NCBI RefSeq assembly: GCF_000332135.1
Contig: NZ_KB235896.1
Span: forward strand, 1,623,403-1,687,402
Length of the DNA: 64,000 bases
Source: Anabaena sp. PCC 7108
Lineage (GTDB): Bacteria; Cyanobacteriota; Cyanobacteriia; Cyanobacteriales; Nostocaceae
Direction of reading: 5' to 3'
In this document: positions 18,444 to 27,942 of the stretch, one piece after another
Position numbering within the stretch: the stretch's first letter is position 1
Layout: each line of letters starts with the position of its first letter
Made by a program: the position numbers and the translations under genes
The notes under the pieces: model-generated
Seen by the model: the letters and a program-made list of their open reading frames with translations, nothing else
Told to the model about the DNA's origin: nothing
Database searches by the model: none

Positions 18444-19387
18444 AGACTTTGAGGAAAGGTTGAATCTGGTTGTGTAAAAAAGTGGTTAATACCAAAACCA
18501 ACAGCACGATTATTTAGAGATAATTCTGCTGCTAATTGCAGTGCGGCTTCTCTAGCAATTGGGGTTTCAAATACAGATGAAAATACTGTATCAATATTAT
18601 GTTGTTGGCAAAATTTTCTCAACCGAGATGGTGAACCAGCTATTCCCGGTTTAATCACAAAAATTCCTCGCCAACCTTGTTGATAATAGTGTTCGAGTTG
18701 TTGTAAAGTGGCGACAGATTCATCTAAAGCAATGGCTGTAGAATATGAATTACTCAATTCTAATACTTCTGCAAATTGATTCACAGCTAAAGGTTGTTCG
18801 ATAAATTCTATTTTTGGTTGGAAATTATCGCAAGTTTGTAGCCATAATTTTGCTGATTTGTAGTTGAGTCCACCATTAGCATCTAAACGTAGTTTTGCCG
18901 AATCGGGTAAGTTTTGAATTAGTAAATTAAAGATTTCTAATTCTTGGGCAATATTATCTACCCCAATCTTCCATTTAAATGTTTTATATCCCTGTTCCCA
19001 TAAACTTTGCCATTGATTTAAAGCGGCTTCTCCTGCTGATAATAAACCACTATAGGTGAGATTTTGAAGAGTGATAAATTCTGATGTTTCACCTAATCTT
19101 GATAAGGCTGATTCAAAAGCAAATTGACAAGCTGGTAAGTGATCTGGAATCGCCAAAATTATTTCTGATGTAATTTCTATTGGTAGTTGGTGACAAAAAT
19201 CTAAAGCTTGTTCAATAGTTTCAGAACCAAACCAACTTATAGGGGAAATTTCTCCCCAACTAACTTTACCCTTAACATCAATTAGGCGAATAATTATGCT
19301 TTCGCGGATTTCCCAAATTCCATGATTTGTCACTACAGGACGAGTGAATTTGTGATTAATTGCACGCCAGGAAAATTGATAATTCAT
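18428..19387 (-). CDS. menC: o-Succinylbenzoate synthase
   Basis: This enolase-superfamily enzyme dehydrates SHCHC to o-succinylbenzoate. The catalytic KWK motif (FKWKIGV), the metal ligands in LDANGG, EQPL and DES, and the KPGIAGSP loop are all present in order. I choose the inner ATG at 19387 (MNYQFSW) rather than an in-frame ATG 36 bases upstream. It then overlaps the menA stop as TAATG, a typical coupling junction, and the protein has the usual length of 319 residues. Confidence 0.9.
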   Translation of the reverse strand: MNYQFSWRAINHKFTRPVVTNHGIWEIRESIIIRLIDVKGKVSWGEISPISWFGSETIEQALDFCHQLPIEITSEIILAIPDHLPACQFAFESALSRLGETSEFITLQNLTYSGLLSAGEAALNQWQSLWEQGYKTFKWKIGVDNIAQELEIFNLLIQNLPDSAKLRLDANGGLNYKSAKLWLQTCDNFQPKIEFIEQPLAVNQFAEVLELSNSYSTAIALDESVATLQQLEHYYQQGWRGIFVIKPGIAGSPSRLRKFCQQHNIDTVFSSVFETPIAREAALQLAAELSLNNRAVGFGINHFFTQPDSTFPQSLWKNL

Positions 19388-20286
19388 TACCCCAGCATAA
19401 ATCCTACACCCAACAGCAAACAACTCCAGAAATGCACAGCGACAGCGATGAATTTACAGTTACTGACTTTGTCTGGTTGGTTGTGATTTTCTAAAACGTG
19501 GCGACATAATTTGAATGCAAAGGGTAAACTTACCCAACTTAACAGCGTCCAAACTGGAAAAATTCCTAATAAAACGAATAATAGATTAAAAGGATAGATA
19601 CTAGCAGTGAACCAGACTAAGACTTTAGCACCTGTTTGAGTACCTAAGCGAACAATAGGAGATCGCTTTCCAGCCGCTATGTCATCTTTAACTTGGTGGA
19701 AGTGTGAGCAAAATAGAACTAAACTAGTAACAATGCCAACAATCACCGAAGCTGCTAAATTAGTGATTGACCAAGTTTGAGTTTGACTGTAGTATGCTGC
19801 TGACGTTCCCAAGGGGCCAAAGGCGAAAAAGCAGAGAATTTCCCCCAAACCCTGATATCCTAGACGAAAGGGAGGTCCCTGGTACATATAGCCCAAGCCG
19901 CAGCATAGCAGAATGATACCAATTACAGTTGGGTTTTGTTGTAGAAGTGCGATCGCTATTATCCCTAGCAAACCCGAACCTAAACATAAATTTCCTAGCC
20001 AAAACATTAACTGCTTGTTACCAGTCAAATTTACAAGGGAGTGATGTTTATTTTTATCAATACCTGTTTCTGCATCAAAAACATCATTACTGATATTTTC
20101 CCAAGCCAGAATTAAAATTGCCGCAGCAATAAATATTGAAAATATTGTCGGATTAAGAATCTTTGTTTCCGCAAATGCTACTGCTGAACCTACCCATATA
20201 GGCATAATAGCAACACTGTACATCGGCGGTTTGATTGCCGCCAGCCATAATTTATTCTTGGGTATAGAAATCTGATTTTGAGTCAT
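19387..20286 (-). CDS. menA: 1,4-dihydroxy-2-naphthoate phytyltransferase
   Basis: The 299-residue protein is a UbiA-family membrane prenyltransferase with about eight or nine hydrophobic segments. The two aspartate-rich motifs are seen: NDVFDAETG near residue 67 and HQVKDDIAAGKRSP near 190. They bind magnesium and the prenyl diphosphate. In cyanobacteria it attaches the phytyl chain to DHNA in phylloquinone synthesis for photosystem I. It is the first gene of the menA-menC-menE operon. Confidence 0.9.
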   Translation of the reverse strand: MTQNQISIPKNKLWLAAIKPPMYSVAIMPIWVGSAVAFAETKILNPTIFSIFIAAAILILAWENISNDVFDAETGIDKNKHHSLVNLTGNKQLMFWLGNLCLGSGLLGIIAIALLQQNPTVIGIILLCCGLGYMYQGPPFRLGYQGLGEILCFFAFGPLGTSAAYYSQTQTWSITNLAASVIVGIVTSLVLFCSHFHQVKDDIAAGKRSPIVRLGTQTGAKVLVWFTASIYPFNLLFVLLGIFPVWTLLSWVSLPFAFKLCRHVLENHNQPDKVSNCKFIAVAVHFWSCLLLGVGFMLG

Positions 20287-20585
20287 CAGCTGTGATGAGT
20301 TAAATTGCTATAAATTTACTGCTCAGTTTAGATTTTATAATCTTGCGAGACATTTGACGCTGGTAAATTCCCAAAAAATGCTAATTTTGTGATTGCTGGT
20401 TAACCTGAAGATCATAAAACTTGGCTTTACATTTTGCAGCTAAAAATAGTATCAGTTCTGGGAAATCCCAAAACCCAGCAAGTCAGAGGCTGGTTAATGG
20501 TCACTGAATATGCTACCTATAGAAATACGACCATGACTTATTACGCTTTAGGAAGATAACTTAAAAAAAATTAACTTACACATCC

Positions 20586-22004
20586 ATGACAATTTCACCA
20601 TGTCGCAGCAGGTTCTTTGTAGATTATAAAGATTTGCATCAATTGCTGTTAGCAGTTCAGGAAAAGTGCTGCGAAAATAATACCCAGCAAATTGTGAGTA
20701 TTTCTCTAGAGATTGACTTAATTGATCCTTTAGTTGTTTTAGATAAATTTTCCCAAGCAAATACCTTAAATTTTTACTTTGAAAACAAAAGTAAAGGTGA
20801 AGCAATTGCGGCAATTGATGCTATAGCAAAATTAGAGATTGGTGGGAAAGAGCGGTTTTATAAAGCTGAGGAATTTATTAGAAATTCTTTAAGTAAAGTA
20901 ATTCATTTTGGGAATACTCGTCAACCCTTTACCGGAATTCATTTCTTCTGTTGCTTCAGTTTTTTTGAACAGCATCACCAACTGAATTATCCATTCCCTG
21001 CTGCTACTATTTTTCTACCACATTTGCAAGTAGCTATAAAAAATGAATGCTGCACCTTAGTCATAAATAGTATTATTAATTCTGATGCCAATATTCAAAC
21101 AATATTACAAGAAATAAAAACCAAAATTGAAATTATCCAATCTTTAGAAGAAAATTACTCACTTCATAGTGATATCTTTCCTGTGAACTTACTCAAAAGA
21201 AATATTACCAATCCAGATAAATTCAAACATTCAGTATTATCGGTTTTAGGAAAAATCCAAGATAATCATTTAATAAAAATTGTTTTAGCGGATATTCTCG
21301 ATGTCAGTTCAAGCAATGCTTTTAATTTATTCAAGTCATTAAATAATCTCCGACAACTCCATCCTAATTGTTATGTTTTTTCTACAAGTAATGGCAAAGG
21401 ACAAAATTTTATTGGTGCTAGTCCAGAACGCTTAATTAGTATTCAAAATCGACAATTAATTACTGATGCTTTAGCAGGTTCTGCACCTAGAGGAAAAACG
21501 CCGACAGAAGATGCAGAAAATGCTGATAAATTAGTGAATAGCACCAAAGAAAAACATGAACATAAATTAGTACTTGATTTCATTACACAACGTTTATCTC
21601 AGCTAGGTTTGTTCCCCCAAATTCTATCACCACGTCTGCGACAATTATCTAATATCCAGCATTTATGGACACCCATTAGTGCTGTAGTTCCTGATAATGT
21701 TCACCCTCTGAAAATTGTCGCTCAATTACATCCTACACCAGCGGTGGCAGGTGCAGCTAGAGATATTGCTTGTGCAGAAATTCGCCGTTATGAAAGTTTT
21801 GAAAGAGGTTTATATGCAGCCCCTTTGGGTTGGGTGGATGGTTCGGGTAATTGTGAATTTATTGTGGGGATTCGTTCAGCGTTAATTGATGGCAATTGCG
21901 CTAGACTTTATGCAGGTGCTGGTATAGTCGCCGGTTCTAATCCTGATAAAGAATTTGCTGAGGTACAACTTAAATTGCAAGCATTATTAAAAGCCTTGGT
22001 TTAA
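20586..22004 (+). CDS. menF: Isochorismate synthase
   Basis: The 472-residue protein belongs to the chorismate-utilising family. Its C-terminal half has ASPERLI, DALAGSAPRGKTP, the HEHKLVLDFI segment and the final AGAGIVAGSNPDKEF block that form the active site. It converts chorismate to isochorismate, the first committed step towards phylloquinone. It is divergent from menA with a 299-base gap that probably holds both promoters. The ATG at 20586 gives the family's usual MTISPCRS start. Confidence 0.9.
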   Translation: MTISPCRSRFFVDYKDLHQLLLAVQEKCCENNTQQIVSISLEIDLIDPLVVLDKFSQANTLNFYFENKSKGEAIAAIDAIAKLEIGGKERFYKAEEFIRNSLSKVIHFGNTRQPFTGIHFFCCFSFFEQHHQLNYPFPAATIFLPHLQVAIKNECCTLVINSIINSDANIQTILQEIKTKIEIIQSLEENYSLHSDIFPVNLLKRNITNPDKFKHSVLSVLGKIQDNHLIKIVLADILDVSSSNAFNLFKSLNNLRQLHPNCYVFSTSNGKGQNFIGASPERLISIQNRQLITDALAGSAPRGKTPTEDAENADKLVNSTKEKHEHKLVLDFITQRLSQLGLFPQILSPRLRQLSNIQHLWTPISAVVPDNVHPLKIVAQLHPTPAVAGAARDIACAEIRRYESFERGLYAAPLGWVDGSGNCEFIVGIRSALIDGNCARLYAGAGIVAGSNPDKEFAEVQLKLQALLKALV

Positions 22005-22015
22005 ATTGAGGATTT

Positions 22016-22825
22016 ATGGATAATTATAAGCAGCAGATAATAGAACTTTTTAATTCTAGAACTGCCTATGATCAAGAAAAAGGTTCTCAGCATCCACGTG
22101 AAGCCAGTTTGTTACTTGAATCTGTACGAATTCAGCAAGGACAGAAAATCCTGGATATTGCCACGGGAACAGGTTTAGTTGCCATTCCCGCAGCTTTGAA
22201 AGTTGGTTCAGAAGGCTATGTAATTGGTGTAGATATGTCTCCTGGAATGCTAAATCAAGCCAGAGAAAAATTTGCAGTAGCAGGATTACAAAACATCGAA
22301 TTTGTTGAAGCAGATGCAGAGTATCTAAATTTTAATGATGGTAGTTTTGATGTCATCTTTTGTTGTTCAGCAATTGTATATTTTACTGATATTCTTGCCA
22401 GTTTACAAAAGTGGCATCGCTTCCTAAAACCAGGAAGATTTGTTGCGTTTACTTGTCCTCCTGAAACTGCCTATATGGCATCTGTTTATGTGAATATCTG
22501 TACAAAATTTTTCGGCATACCCTTGACACATATTCTCGCACCACTTGGTAGTCCTGAAAAGTGTCATAACTTGCTAAAAAAGGCGGGTTTTAGAGATATT
22601 GAGATTAAAATTGAACCACGCGGAAGATATCGCAATTTCAGTAATCAGGAATTATCTAGTCAATTTTTAAATTTAATATTTAAAGGAAATCCACTGTTAC
22701 TAGAAATATCACCAGAACAATTAAATCAGTTACAAGTTGAATACAAATCAGAAATAGAAAAACTAGTAACTGATCAAGGAGTTTGGGAAGATACTACAAC
22801 CTTCTTTGTTAAAGCTAGAAAATAA
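22016..22825 (+). CDS. Class I SAM-dependent methyltransferase
   Basis: The 269-residue protein has a standard methyltransferase fold: the SAM-binding loop ILDIATGTGLVA near residues 44-55, GVDMSPGML near 75, and an acidic-aromatic FVEADAEYL segment. It begins 11 bases after menF on the same strand, so the two are likely cotranscribed. That makes a quinone-ring methylation tempting, but the sequence lacks the UbiE/MenG N-terminal signature that cyanobacterial demethylphylloquinone methyltransferase has. The substrate is left open. Confidence 0.75.
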   Translation: MDNYKQQIIELFNSRTAYDQEKGSQHPREASLLLESVRIQQGQKILDIATGTGLVAIPAALKVGSEGYVIGVDMSPGMLNQAREKFAVAGLQNIEFVEADAEYLNFNDGSFDVIFCCSAIVYFTDILASLQKWHRFLKPGRFVAFTCPPETAYMASVYVNICTKFFGIPLTHILAPLGSPEKCHNLLKKAGFRDIEIKIEPRGRYRNFSNQELSSQFLNLIFKGNPLLLEISPEQLNQLQVEYKSEIEKLVTDQGVWEDTTTFFVKARK

Positions 22826-22837
22826 ATTGATTACATA

Positions 22838-24145
22838 TTATTCCAAATCACGATGACGAAACGGTTTAGCATTTGCACCCGTGTAACTAGATACAATATG
22901 ACCATCACCGGACATTTGATATTTATATGTTATCAAACCTTCTAAACCAACGGGTCCGCGAGGTGGCATTTGTTGAGTGCTAATTCCCACTTCTGCACCA
23001 AAACCATAACGGAAACCATCTGCAAAACGAGTTGAACAATTGTGATAAACTCCCGCTGCATTTACTAAAGCTTGGAATGTTTCTGCTGTTGTTATATCTT
23101 CGGTAATAATTGCTTCTGTGTGACGAGAACCATATTCGCTAATGTGAGTTATTGCTGCTTCTAAAGAATCAACAATTTTAATTGATAAAATTAAATCGCT
23201 GTATTCTGTTTTCCAGTCTGTTTCCGTTGCAGCCGCAATATTATCTAAAATTTGCAAAGTGGGTTGATCACCTCTTAATTCAACATTCTCTGTTTGTAAA
23301 GCTGCGGCAACTTTGGGGAGGAAGTCAGCAGCAATGCTGCTGTGAACTAATAAAGTTTCAATGGCATTACAACCTGATGGATATTGAGTTTTGGCATCAA
23401 CAGTAATATTAATGGCTTTGACAATATCAGCCATTTTATCTACATAAAGATGACAAATTCCATCAGCATGACCTAATACTGGAATGCGAGTATTTTCCTG
23501 GACAAACCTGACAAAAGAATTAGAACCTCTGGGAATAATTAAATCTACATATTTATCTAATTGCAAAAGTTCTAAAATCTCTTCTCTGGTAGTTAGCAAT
23601 TGCACGGCATCAGGGTTAACAGCAGTATGAGATAAACCTTGTTTAATGGCTTTAACTATGGCTTCACAAGAACGTAAAGCTTCTTTACCACCTTTGAGAA
23701 TGACACCATTACCGGATTTTATTGCTAAAGAAACAATTTGAATAGCTGCTTCGGGACGGGCTTCAAAAATGATTCCTAAAACACCCAAAGGACAAGTAAT
23801 GCGTTTGAGAATTAAGCCTGTGTCAATTTCCCGGTGAATTTGCACCTTACCAACAGGATCATCTAACTTACCAACATCTCGCACCCCAGCGATCGCATCT
23901 CTTAACTTATGTTCATCTAACTGCAACCGTTTATAAAGGGGTTTAGCGATTCCTGCGGCTGTCGCTGCTTGACAATCAGCCAGATTTGCTGTCAATATTT
24001 CCTCTCTAGCTGATTCTAAAGCCAGAGCGATCGCTTCAATCGCTTGATTTTTCTCCTTAGTCGAAAGAACTCCCAGCTTACTAGCAGCTTGACGAGTTTT
24101 TTGAGCAATCTGAATTAAAGAATAAATAACTGGTACAGTAGTCAT
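22838..24145 (-). CDS. proA: Glutamate-5-semialdehyde dehydrogenase (gamma-glutamyl phosphate reductase)
   Basis: The 435-residue protein is a full-length ProA of the aldehyde dehydrogenase fold. The [16 protein letters not shown] segment, the [12 protein letters not shown] loop, and the catalytic cysteine in [13 protein letters not shown] are all present. It reduces glutamyl-5-phosphate with NADPH in proline synthesis. It converges on the methyltransferase gene with 12 bases between the ends. proB is not in this window. Confidence 0.92.
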   Translation of the reverse strand: MTTVPVIYSLIQIAQKTRQAASKLGVLSTKEKNQAIEAIALALESAREEILTANLADCQAATAAGIAKPLYKRLQLDEHKLRDAIAGVRDVGKLDDPVGKVQIHREIDTGLILKRITCPLGVLGIIFEARPEAAIQIVSLAIKSGNGVILKGGKEALRSCEAIVKAIKQGLSHTAVNPDAVQLLTTREEILELLQLDKYVDLIIPRGSNSFVRFVQENTRIPVLGHADGICHLYVDKMADIVKAINITVDAKTQYPSGCNAIETLLVHSSIAADFLPKVAAALQTENVELRGDQPTLQILDNIAAATETDWKTEYSDLILSIKIVDSLEAAITHISEYGSRHTEAIITEDITTAETFQALVNAAGVYHNCSTRFADGFRYGFGAEVGISTQQMPPRGPVGLEGLITYKYQMSGDGHIVSSYTGANAKPFRHRDLE

Positions 24146-24523
24146 GGTAAAAATAAATTTATTTACAGTAGTAGTCAGTTTAGCAGTGATAATTTCTTAC
24201 AGCACTAAAACCTTTTTGGACTTCATTAACCTGAAATCCGCTGTATGATAGCAGTGTATCCAGTTTACCGGGGAGCATCCCAAATGTGTAAGTTTATTTT
24301 TTATCTGAGCTTCCAACTGAATACAAAGCATAAAATAAACGAACCGCGAAGACGCGAAGAGCGCGTTCGCGTAGCGTGCCGAAGGCATAGGTAAGAGGTA
24401 AAACAGGTTTTTTGGGTTAGTTGCGTATATTTTTGCAAAATTGGGATGATCCCGTTTACCGAAAGTGGGTGGATAAAAATTGATGATTGCTAGTTACTTT
24501 CCTTCTGCCCCAGTTCACATGAT
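24146..24523. repeat. Gene-free stretch with a dispersed repeat block
   Basis: This 378-base gap between proA and mazG has no convincing ORF. At about 24340-24390 it holds a short composite repeat (CGCGAAGACGCGAAGAGCGC followed by a GTTCGCGTAGCG segment). Related pieces recur near 49840, 51795 and 60350-60415. These are genome-spread repeats of the kind common in Nostocales. Confidence 0.5.
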
Positions 24524-25324
24524 CTAATGACCAAGTTGAGTTTTTGCCTGTTGCCAGAGAGCATCTAACTCTTCTAAACTGTAATCTGAAAAAGGACGTT
24601 CAATAACGTTTTCCATTTTTTGTAAACGTTGGATAAATCGCTGACTTGTACCTTGCAAACCTGCACTGGGGTCAAGATTATGCCATCTCGCAACTTGAAT
24701 AATTGCAAATAGCAAATCACCTAACTCTGATTCTTGTCTAGCCGGTGTTTCCTCAGCTAAAGCCTGTTGAAATTCCCCTAACTCTTCATGAAACTTGCCC
24801 CAAACCTCATCAACATTATTCCACTCAAAACCAACATTAGCAGCCTTTTGAGAAATCTTCATCGCTGCATTTAATGGCGGAAGACTGCGCCGATAACGAC
24901 TAAGTTTATCACTAAGTTTTTGCGCTTCTGGAGTTTCTCCCTTTTCCGCTGCTTTGATAGTTTCCCAATTTTGGTGTACCTCATCCATACTTTGCACCTT
25001 GACATCACCAAAAACATGAGGATGACGACGAATCAACTTTTGAGAAATACCCTTAGCCACATCTTGCAGAGAAAAATCACCAGCTTCACTAGCAATTTGC
25101 GCCTGTAGCACCACCTGTAATAATAAATCACCTAACTCTTCAGCGATCGCACCTTTATCCCCAGTTTGAATCGCATCAACCACCTCATAAGCCTCCTCAA
25201 TCACATAAGGCGTAAGACTTTCAGGCGTTTGTGCCAAATCCCAAAGACAACCTTCCGGCGATCGCAATTTCGCCACCACCTCAATTAACTCCTGCAAAGC
25301 CACCAAAGACTCATTACCTTCCAT
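24524..25324 (-). CDS. mazG: Nucleoside triphosphate pyrophosphohydrolase
   Basis: The 266-residue protein has two MazG-type modules. The first carries the metal-binding EEAYEVVDAI and EELGDLLLQV motifs near residues 40-75, and the second the HEELGEFQQAL and SELGDLLFAI motifs near 180-205. It hydrolyses NTPs to NMP and pyrophosphate and is thought to clean up aberrant nucleotides. Length and double-domain layout match E. coli-type MazG. It follows the DUF2227 gene on the same strand with 23 bases between them. Confidence 0.92.
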   Translation of the reverse strand: MEGNESLVALQELIEVVAKLRSPEGCLWDLAQTPESLTPYVIEEAYEVVDAIQTGDKGAIAEELGDLLLQVVLQAQIASEAGDFSLQDVAKGISQKLIRRHPHVFGDVKVQSMDEVHQNWETIKAAEKGETPEAQKLSDKLSRYRRSLPPLNAAMKISQKAANVGFEWNNVDEVWGKFHEELGEFQQALAEETPARQESELGDLLFAIIQVARWHNLDPSAGLQGTSQRFIQRLQKMENVIERPFSDYSLEELDALWQQAKTQLGH

Positions 25325-25347
25325 AAAACCTCCTCTTCCCTCTGCGT

Positions 25348-25947
25348 TTACCTTTGCGTACCTCTGCGTTTTTTAACCGCCTTTACACCCCGCGTCGGTT
25401 TACGCTTCTTAATTTTGCCATTAGGAAGTAACCCTTGAATCCCTTGTTTCTGAAAACGTTTATAAGCCGAACCAGTCCAATCGCTGAGAGAATGACTCAT
25501 CGCCCCAATTTCAAAGCCAAGAAACAGAGCAAAAAATTCTCCATAATAGAGAGAGAGCGATCGCCCTACACCACTCCAAACCTCCCCCCAGTTCAAAGCG
25601 ACATTACCCAACTTCGCCAAAACCACCAAAACTATCAGCCCCACAACCACCAGAAAACTCGTCAGATACACCACCCGCAAAGTCGTACCAATAATCGGTC
25701 CATGGGATAAAAAAGAGCGATGACGCAGACTCTTTTGATAAGGTAGCCAAATCCAACGCAAAAACCCCCATCGCTGAAACTGACGCGAGTAAATATCCAA
25801 ATCGGGGCCAAACATCAGCCCTCCAAATATAAACCCTCCCGCCACCAACAACGTCATATTACTGCTGCGAGTGGAAATCAAAGTCACACCCGCCACAAAT
25901 GGCAAAGACCAGATAGTAATGCGATCGTGCGTCTGACCAGAAGGCAT
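25348..25947 (-). CDS. DUF2227 putative metal-binding membrane protein
   Basis: The 199-residue protein begins MPSGQTHDRIT and carries the GPDLDIYS and LRHRSFLSHGP motifs. These conserved Asp and His residues are characteristic of DUF2227 and of related membrane-bound hydrolase-like proteins. Three or four hydrophobic segments are visible. The C-terminal tail (KKRRGTQR) is encoded by a short tandem repeat with units like CCTCTGCGT that continues past the stop codon, so it is probably a recent extension. The function is unknown. Confidence 0.8.
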   Translation of the reverse strand: MPSGQTHDRITIWSLPFVAGVTLISTRSSNMTLLVAGGFIFGGLMFGPDLDIYSRQFQRWGFLRWIWLPYQKSLRHRSFLSHGPIIGTTLRVVYLTSFLVVVGLIVLVVLAKLGNVALNWGEVWSGVGRSLSLYYGEFFALFLGFEIGAMSHSLSDWTGSAYKRFQKQGIQGLLPNGKIKKRKPTRGVKAVKKRRGTQR

Positions 25948-26085
25948 ATTCAGTCCTGAGTTCTTTTAGCTAGGCGTTTAGCCCTTACTGAGTAAGTATA
26001 GTTCTTAAAAGCATATACAAAAAAAAATTCCCAAAGACTTGCAAAATTCCAAATAGCTATGTTATATTAAACAAGTGAGAAAAAC

Positions 26086-26158
<73 letters not shown>

Positions 26159-26466
26159 TTTAAAGCAAAAACAAAATTCTAAATATAGCAGTTTGCAATT
26201 AGTTTGTGAACTGCTAAATTTTTTATGGCAGTAAATTCGTTTCGTCTTGTCAAGACACAACTGCATTATTTAACATACTCTACAAATTCCTTTTATATAT
26301 CGTTGCACCCGCTTTTGTTACATTTCCTCTGGAAACCAGCACAGGCGGACTCCGGGAAGCCACTTCGTATCTTGACTGTATATAGCCAAGACTTCCAGTC
26401 ACCAGTAGTTCCATAACTGATAAGCAAGCCCCCATAACGCTATCTATTATTTTTTGTCAAGTTATA

Positions 26467-26495
26467 TTGACAGTTCGTAATAAACTTGTTATATT
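26467..26495 (+). promoter_or_regulatory. Sigma70-type promoter of psb34
   Basis: A perfect TTGACA at 26467-26472 and TATATT at 26490-26495 have a 17-base spacer. Transcription would start near 26502, giving a leader of about 30 bases before the psb34 ATG at 26532. This is one of the best matches to the consensus in the window and fits a strongly expressed photosynthesis gene. Confidence 0.7.
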
Positions 26496-26531
26496 TGTTT
26501 ACATAAAGTAACAACCCAAAAGAAAAACATT

Positions 26532-26702
26532 ATGTATACCACCATTAACGAAAACGGCATTCTCAATAACTACTCCACTGAGCCAAAACTTTACTACGCA
26601 GAATATCCTACTAAAAAGCAACAAAACCGCTACGTCTTTCAAGGTGTAGTTGCAGTTTTATTTGTTTCATCTATAGTTTTAATTGCGTTAGGAGTTAGTT
26701 AA
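26532..26702 (+). CDS. psb34: Photosystem II assembly protein Psb34
   Basis: This 56-residue protein begins MYTTINENG, continues with TEPKLYYAEYP, and ends in one membrane segment (VAVLFVSSIVLIALGVS). I recognise it as the small single-span protein Psb34, which binds photosystem II assembly intermediates near CP47 in cyanobacteria. It has its own consensus promoter upstream and an intrinsic terminator just after it, so it is a single-gene transcript. Confidence 0.75.
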   Translation: MYTTINENGILNNYSTEPKLYYAEYPTKKQQNRYVFQGVVAVLFVSSIVLIALGVS

Positions 26703-26754
26703 TATTTTAAATTTTTAGTATTAGTGTCTAAATCGTCATTCTTATTTCTCCTAT

Positions 26755-26787
26755 AAACCTCGGTTAGTTTCGCCGGGGTTTTTTTAT
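26755..26787 (+). terminator. Intrinsic terminator after psb34
   Basis: AAACCTCGG at 26755-26763 pairs with CCGGGGTTT at 26773-26781 (one G-T pair) around a nine-base loop, and a run of T follows. It lies about 50 bases after the psb34 stop. Confidence 0.8.
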
Positions 26788-26830
26788 TGCTTAATTTTCT
26801 TTCATCCAATTCTCTGGTTTTTCAAAGAGT

Positions 26831-26956
26831 TAGGACTTACGCAAGTGTCATACTCAAAATCTGTTGTAGGGTGCTTTACTACTGCATAAATCCTGCAAAT
26901 AACTAGATTATTGATATCTGACGCACCCTACCAATGTGGCAGTTGCGTAAGTCCTA
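26831..26956. mobile_element. MITE with perfect 14 bp terminal inverted repeats (copy 1)
   Basis: The 126-base element is bounded by TAGGACTTACGCAA and its exact reverse complement, flanked by a likely 4-base target duplication GAGT. It encodes nothing. Inside are GTAGGGTGC-type and GACGCACCCTAC arms in inverted orientation. Two relatives are found at 51489-51687 and 58084-58211. Confidence 0.8.
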
Positions 26957-27014
26957 GAGTATTTTTGAATGTAACGCGATCTGATGAAAGCAGCGTCCTC
27001 ACAATTCAATTCAT

Positions 27015-27041
27015 CCCACGCTCCTAAGAGTGAGACGTGGG
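27015..27041. repeat. Hairpin CCCACG...CGTGGG
   Basis: CCCACG at 27015-27020 and CGTGGG at 27036-27041 form a six-base stem with an inner CTC/GAG pairing. The following GGCTTCTTGCTGC tail looks like the subterminal hairpins at IS200/IS605-type element ends in cyanobacteria. No transposase is present, so it would be a remnant. Confidence 0.4.
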
Positions 27042-27107
27042 GCTTCTTGCTGCTTATGCTAAAAAGGGAGAATAGCCTATAAATATCCTCCCCTGGTCTC
27101 CCTATTT

Positions 27108-27653
27108 CTAATTAACTCCCCGTAATTTCCGAGTATTATCAACTAAACTCTGAGCAAATTGATCAAAGCGTTGAGATACCTTTTCATCCAGCAACTTACC
27201 TTCAGAGTTAAAAGCTGCATAAGCTTGTCCGATAGCTATCTGTTCGGGAATCACCCAACCATGCACCCAACGAATAATTAACCGTAGGTCATTGAGGGCG
27301 TTACTATTAGACTGACCGCCTAAAATACTAATTAATCCTGTTACCTTCCCCGATAGTTCTTCAAAACTCATCAAATCTAGAGCATTTTTGATGACACCAC
27401 TAACGCTGCCATGATATTCTGGTGTGGCCAAAATCAAGCCGTCTGCATTGCGAACGGTATCGCGCAACCGTTGTACATCTGGGTATTCTGAATAATCTTT
27501 ACCACCATTGCAAAAAGGTAGCTGCATTTGCCGTAAATCGAGAATTTCGACTTCTGCACCTAAAGCGGCTACTCGTTGTACTGCTACTTGTAACCCTAGC
27601 TGGGTATAGGAGCCAGGTCTTAAACTACCACCAATACCAACAATTTTTACCAT
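27108..27653 (-). CDS. NADPH-dependent FMN reductase
   Basis: The 181-residue flavodoxin-fold protein has the FMN phosphate-binding loop GSLRPGSYT at 9-17 and the TPEYHGSVSGVIKNALD segment near 85-101, both hallmarks of the FMN_red family. It probably reduces FMN or quinones with NAD(P)H. It is a lone minus-strand gene divergent from ftsH. The physiological substrate is unknown. Confidence 0.85.
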   Translation of the reverse strand: MVKIVGIGGSLRPGSYTQLGLQVAVQRVAALGAEVEILDLRQMQLPFCNGGKDYSEYPDVQRLRDTVRNADGLILATPEYHGSVSGVIKNALDLMSFEELSGKVTGLISILGGQSNSNALNDLRLIIRWVHGWVIPEQIAIGQAYAAFNSEGKLLDEKVSQRFDQFAQSLVDNTRKLRGVN

Positions 27654-27942
27654 AGTTCACCCACCAAACTAGAATTTTTAAAAGCGTAGTCATTATGATT
27701 ATGACTATTTTAGTGATTGATTGCGTAATATGTCAAATTTTAGTTTCAGGAGAAACTGGATATTATTAGGAATAATCCTAGTTAACCAGCTATATGAGTT
27801 CAGTAGTAAATACGTGGGAATGTTTTTGTCTGGAAGTTAGACTAGATAAGAAAACCGTAATTTCCAGTTATTGGAATTTCTGCTAGAAGAATAGGCATAA
27901 AACCAAATATCAGCTTATGCCAAAAGAGAAAGGGTAAATATT

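Noticed and set aside
22016-22825. MenG (demethylphylloquinone methyltransferase)
   Set aside because: Location fits, but the UbiE/MenG N-terminal signature is absent.
26225-26416. 63-codon ORF after tRNA-Val
   Set aside because: Composition is not protein-like and there is no ribosome binding site or recognisable family.
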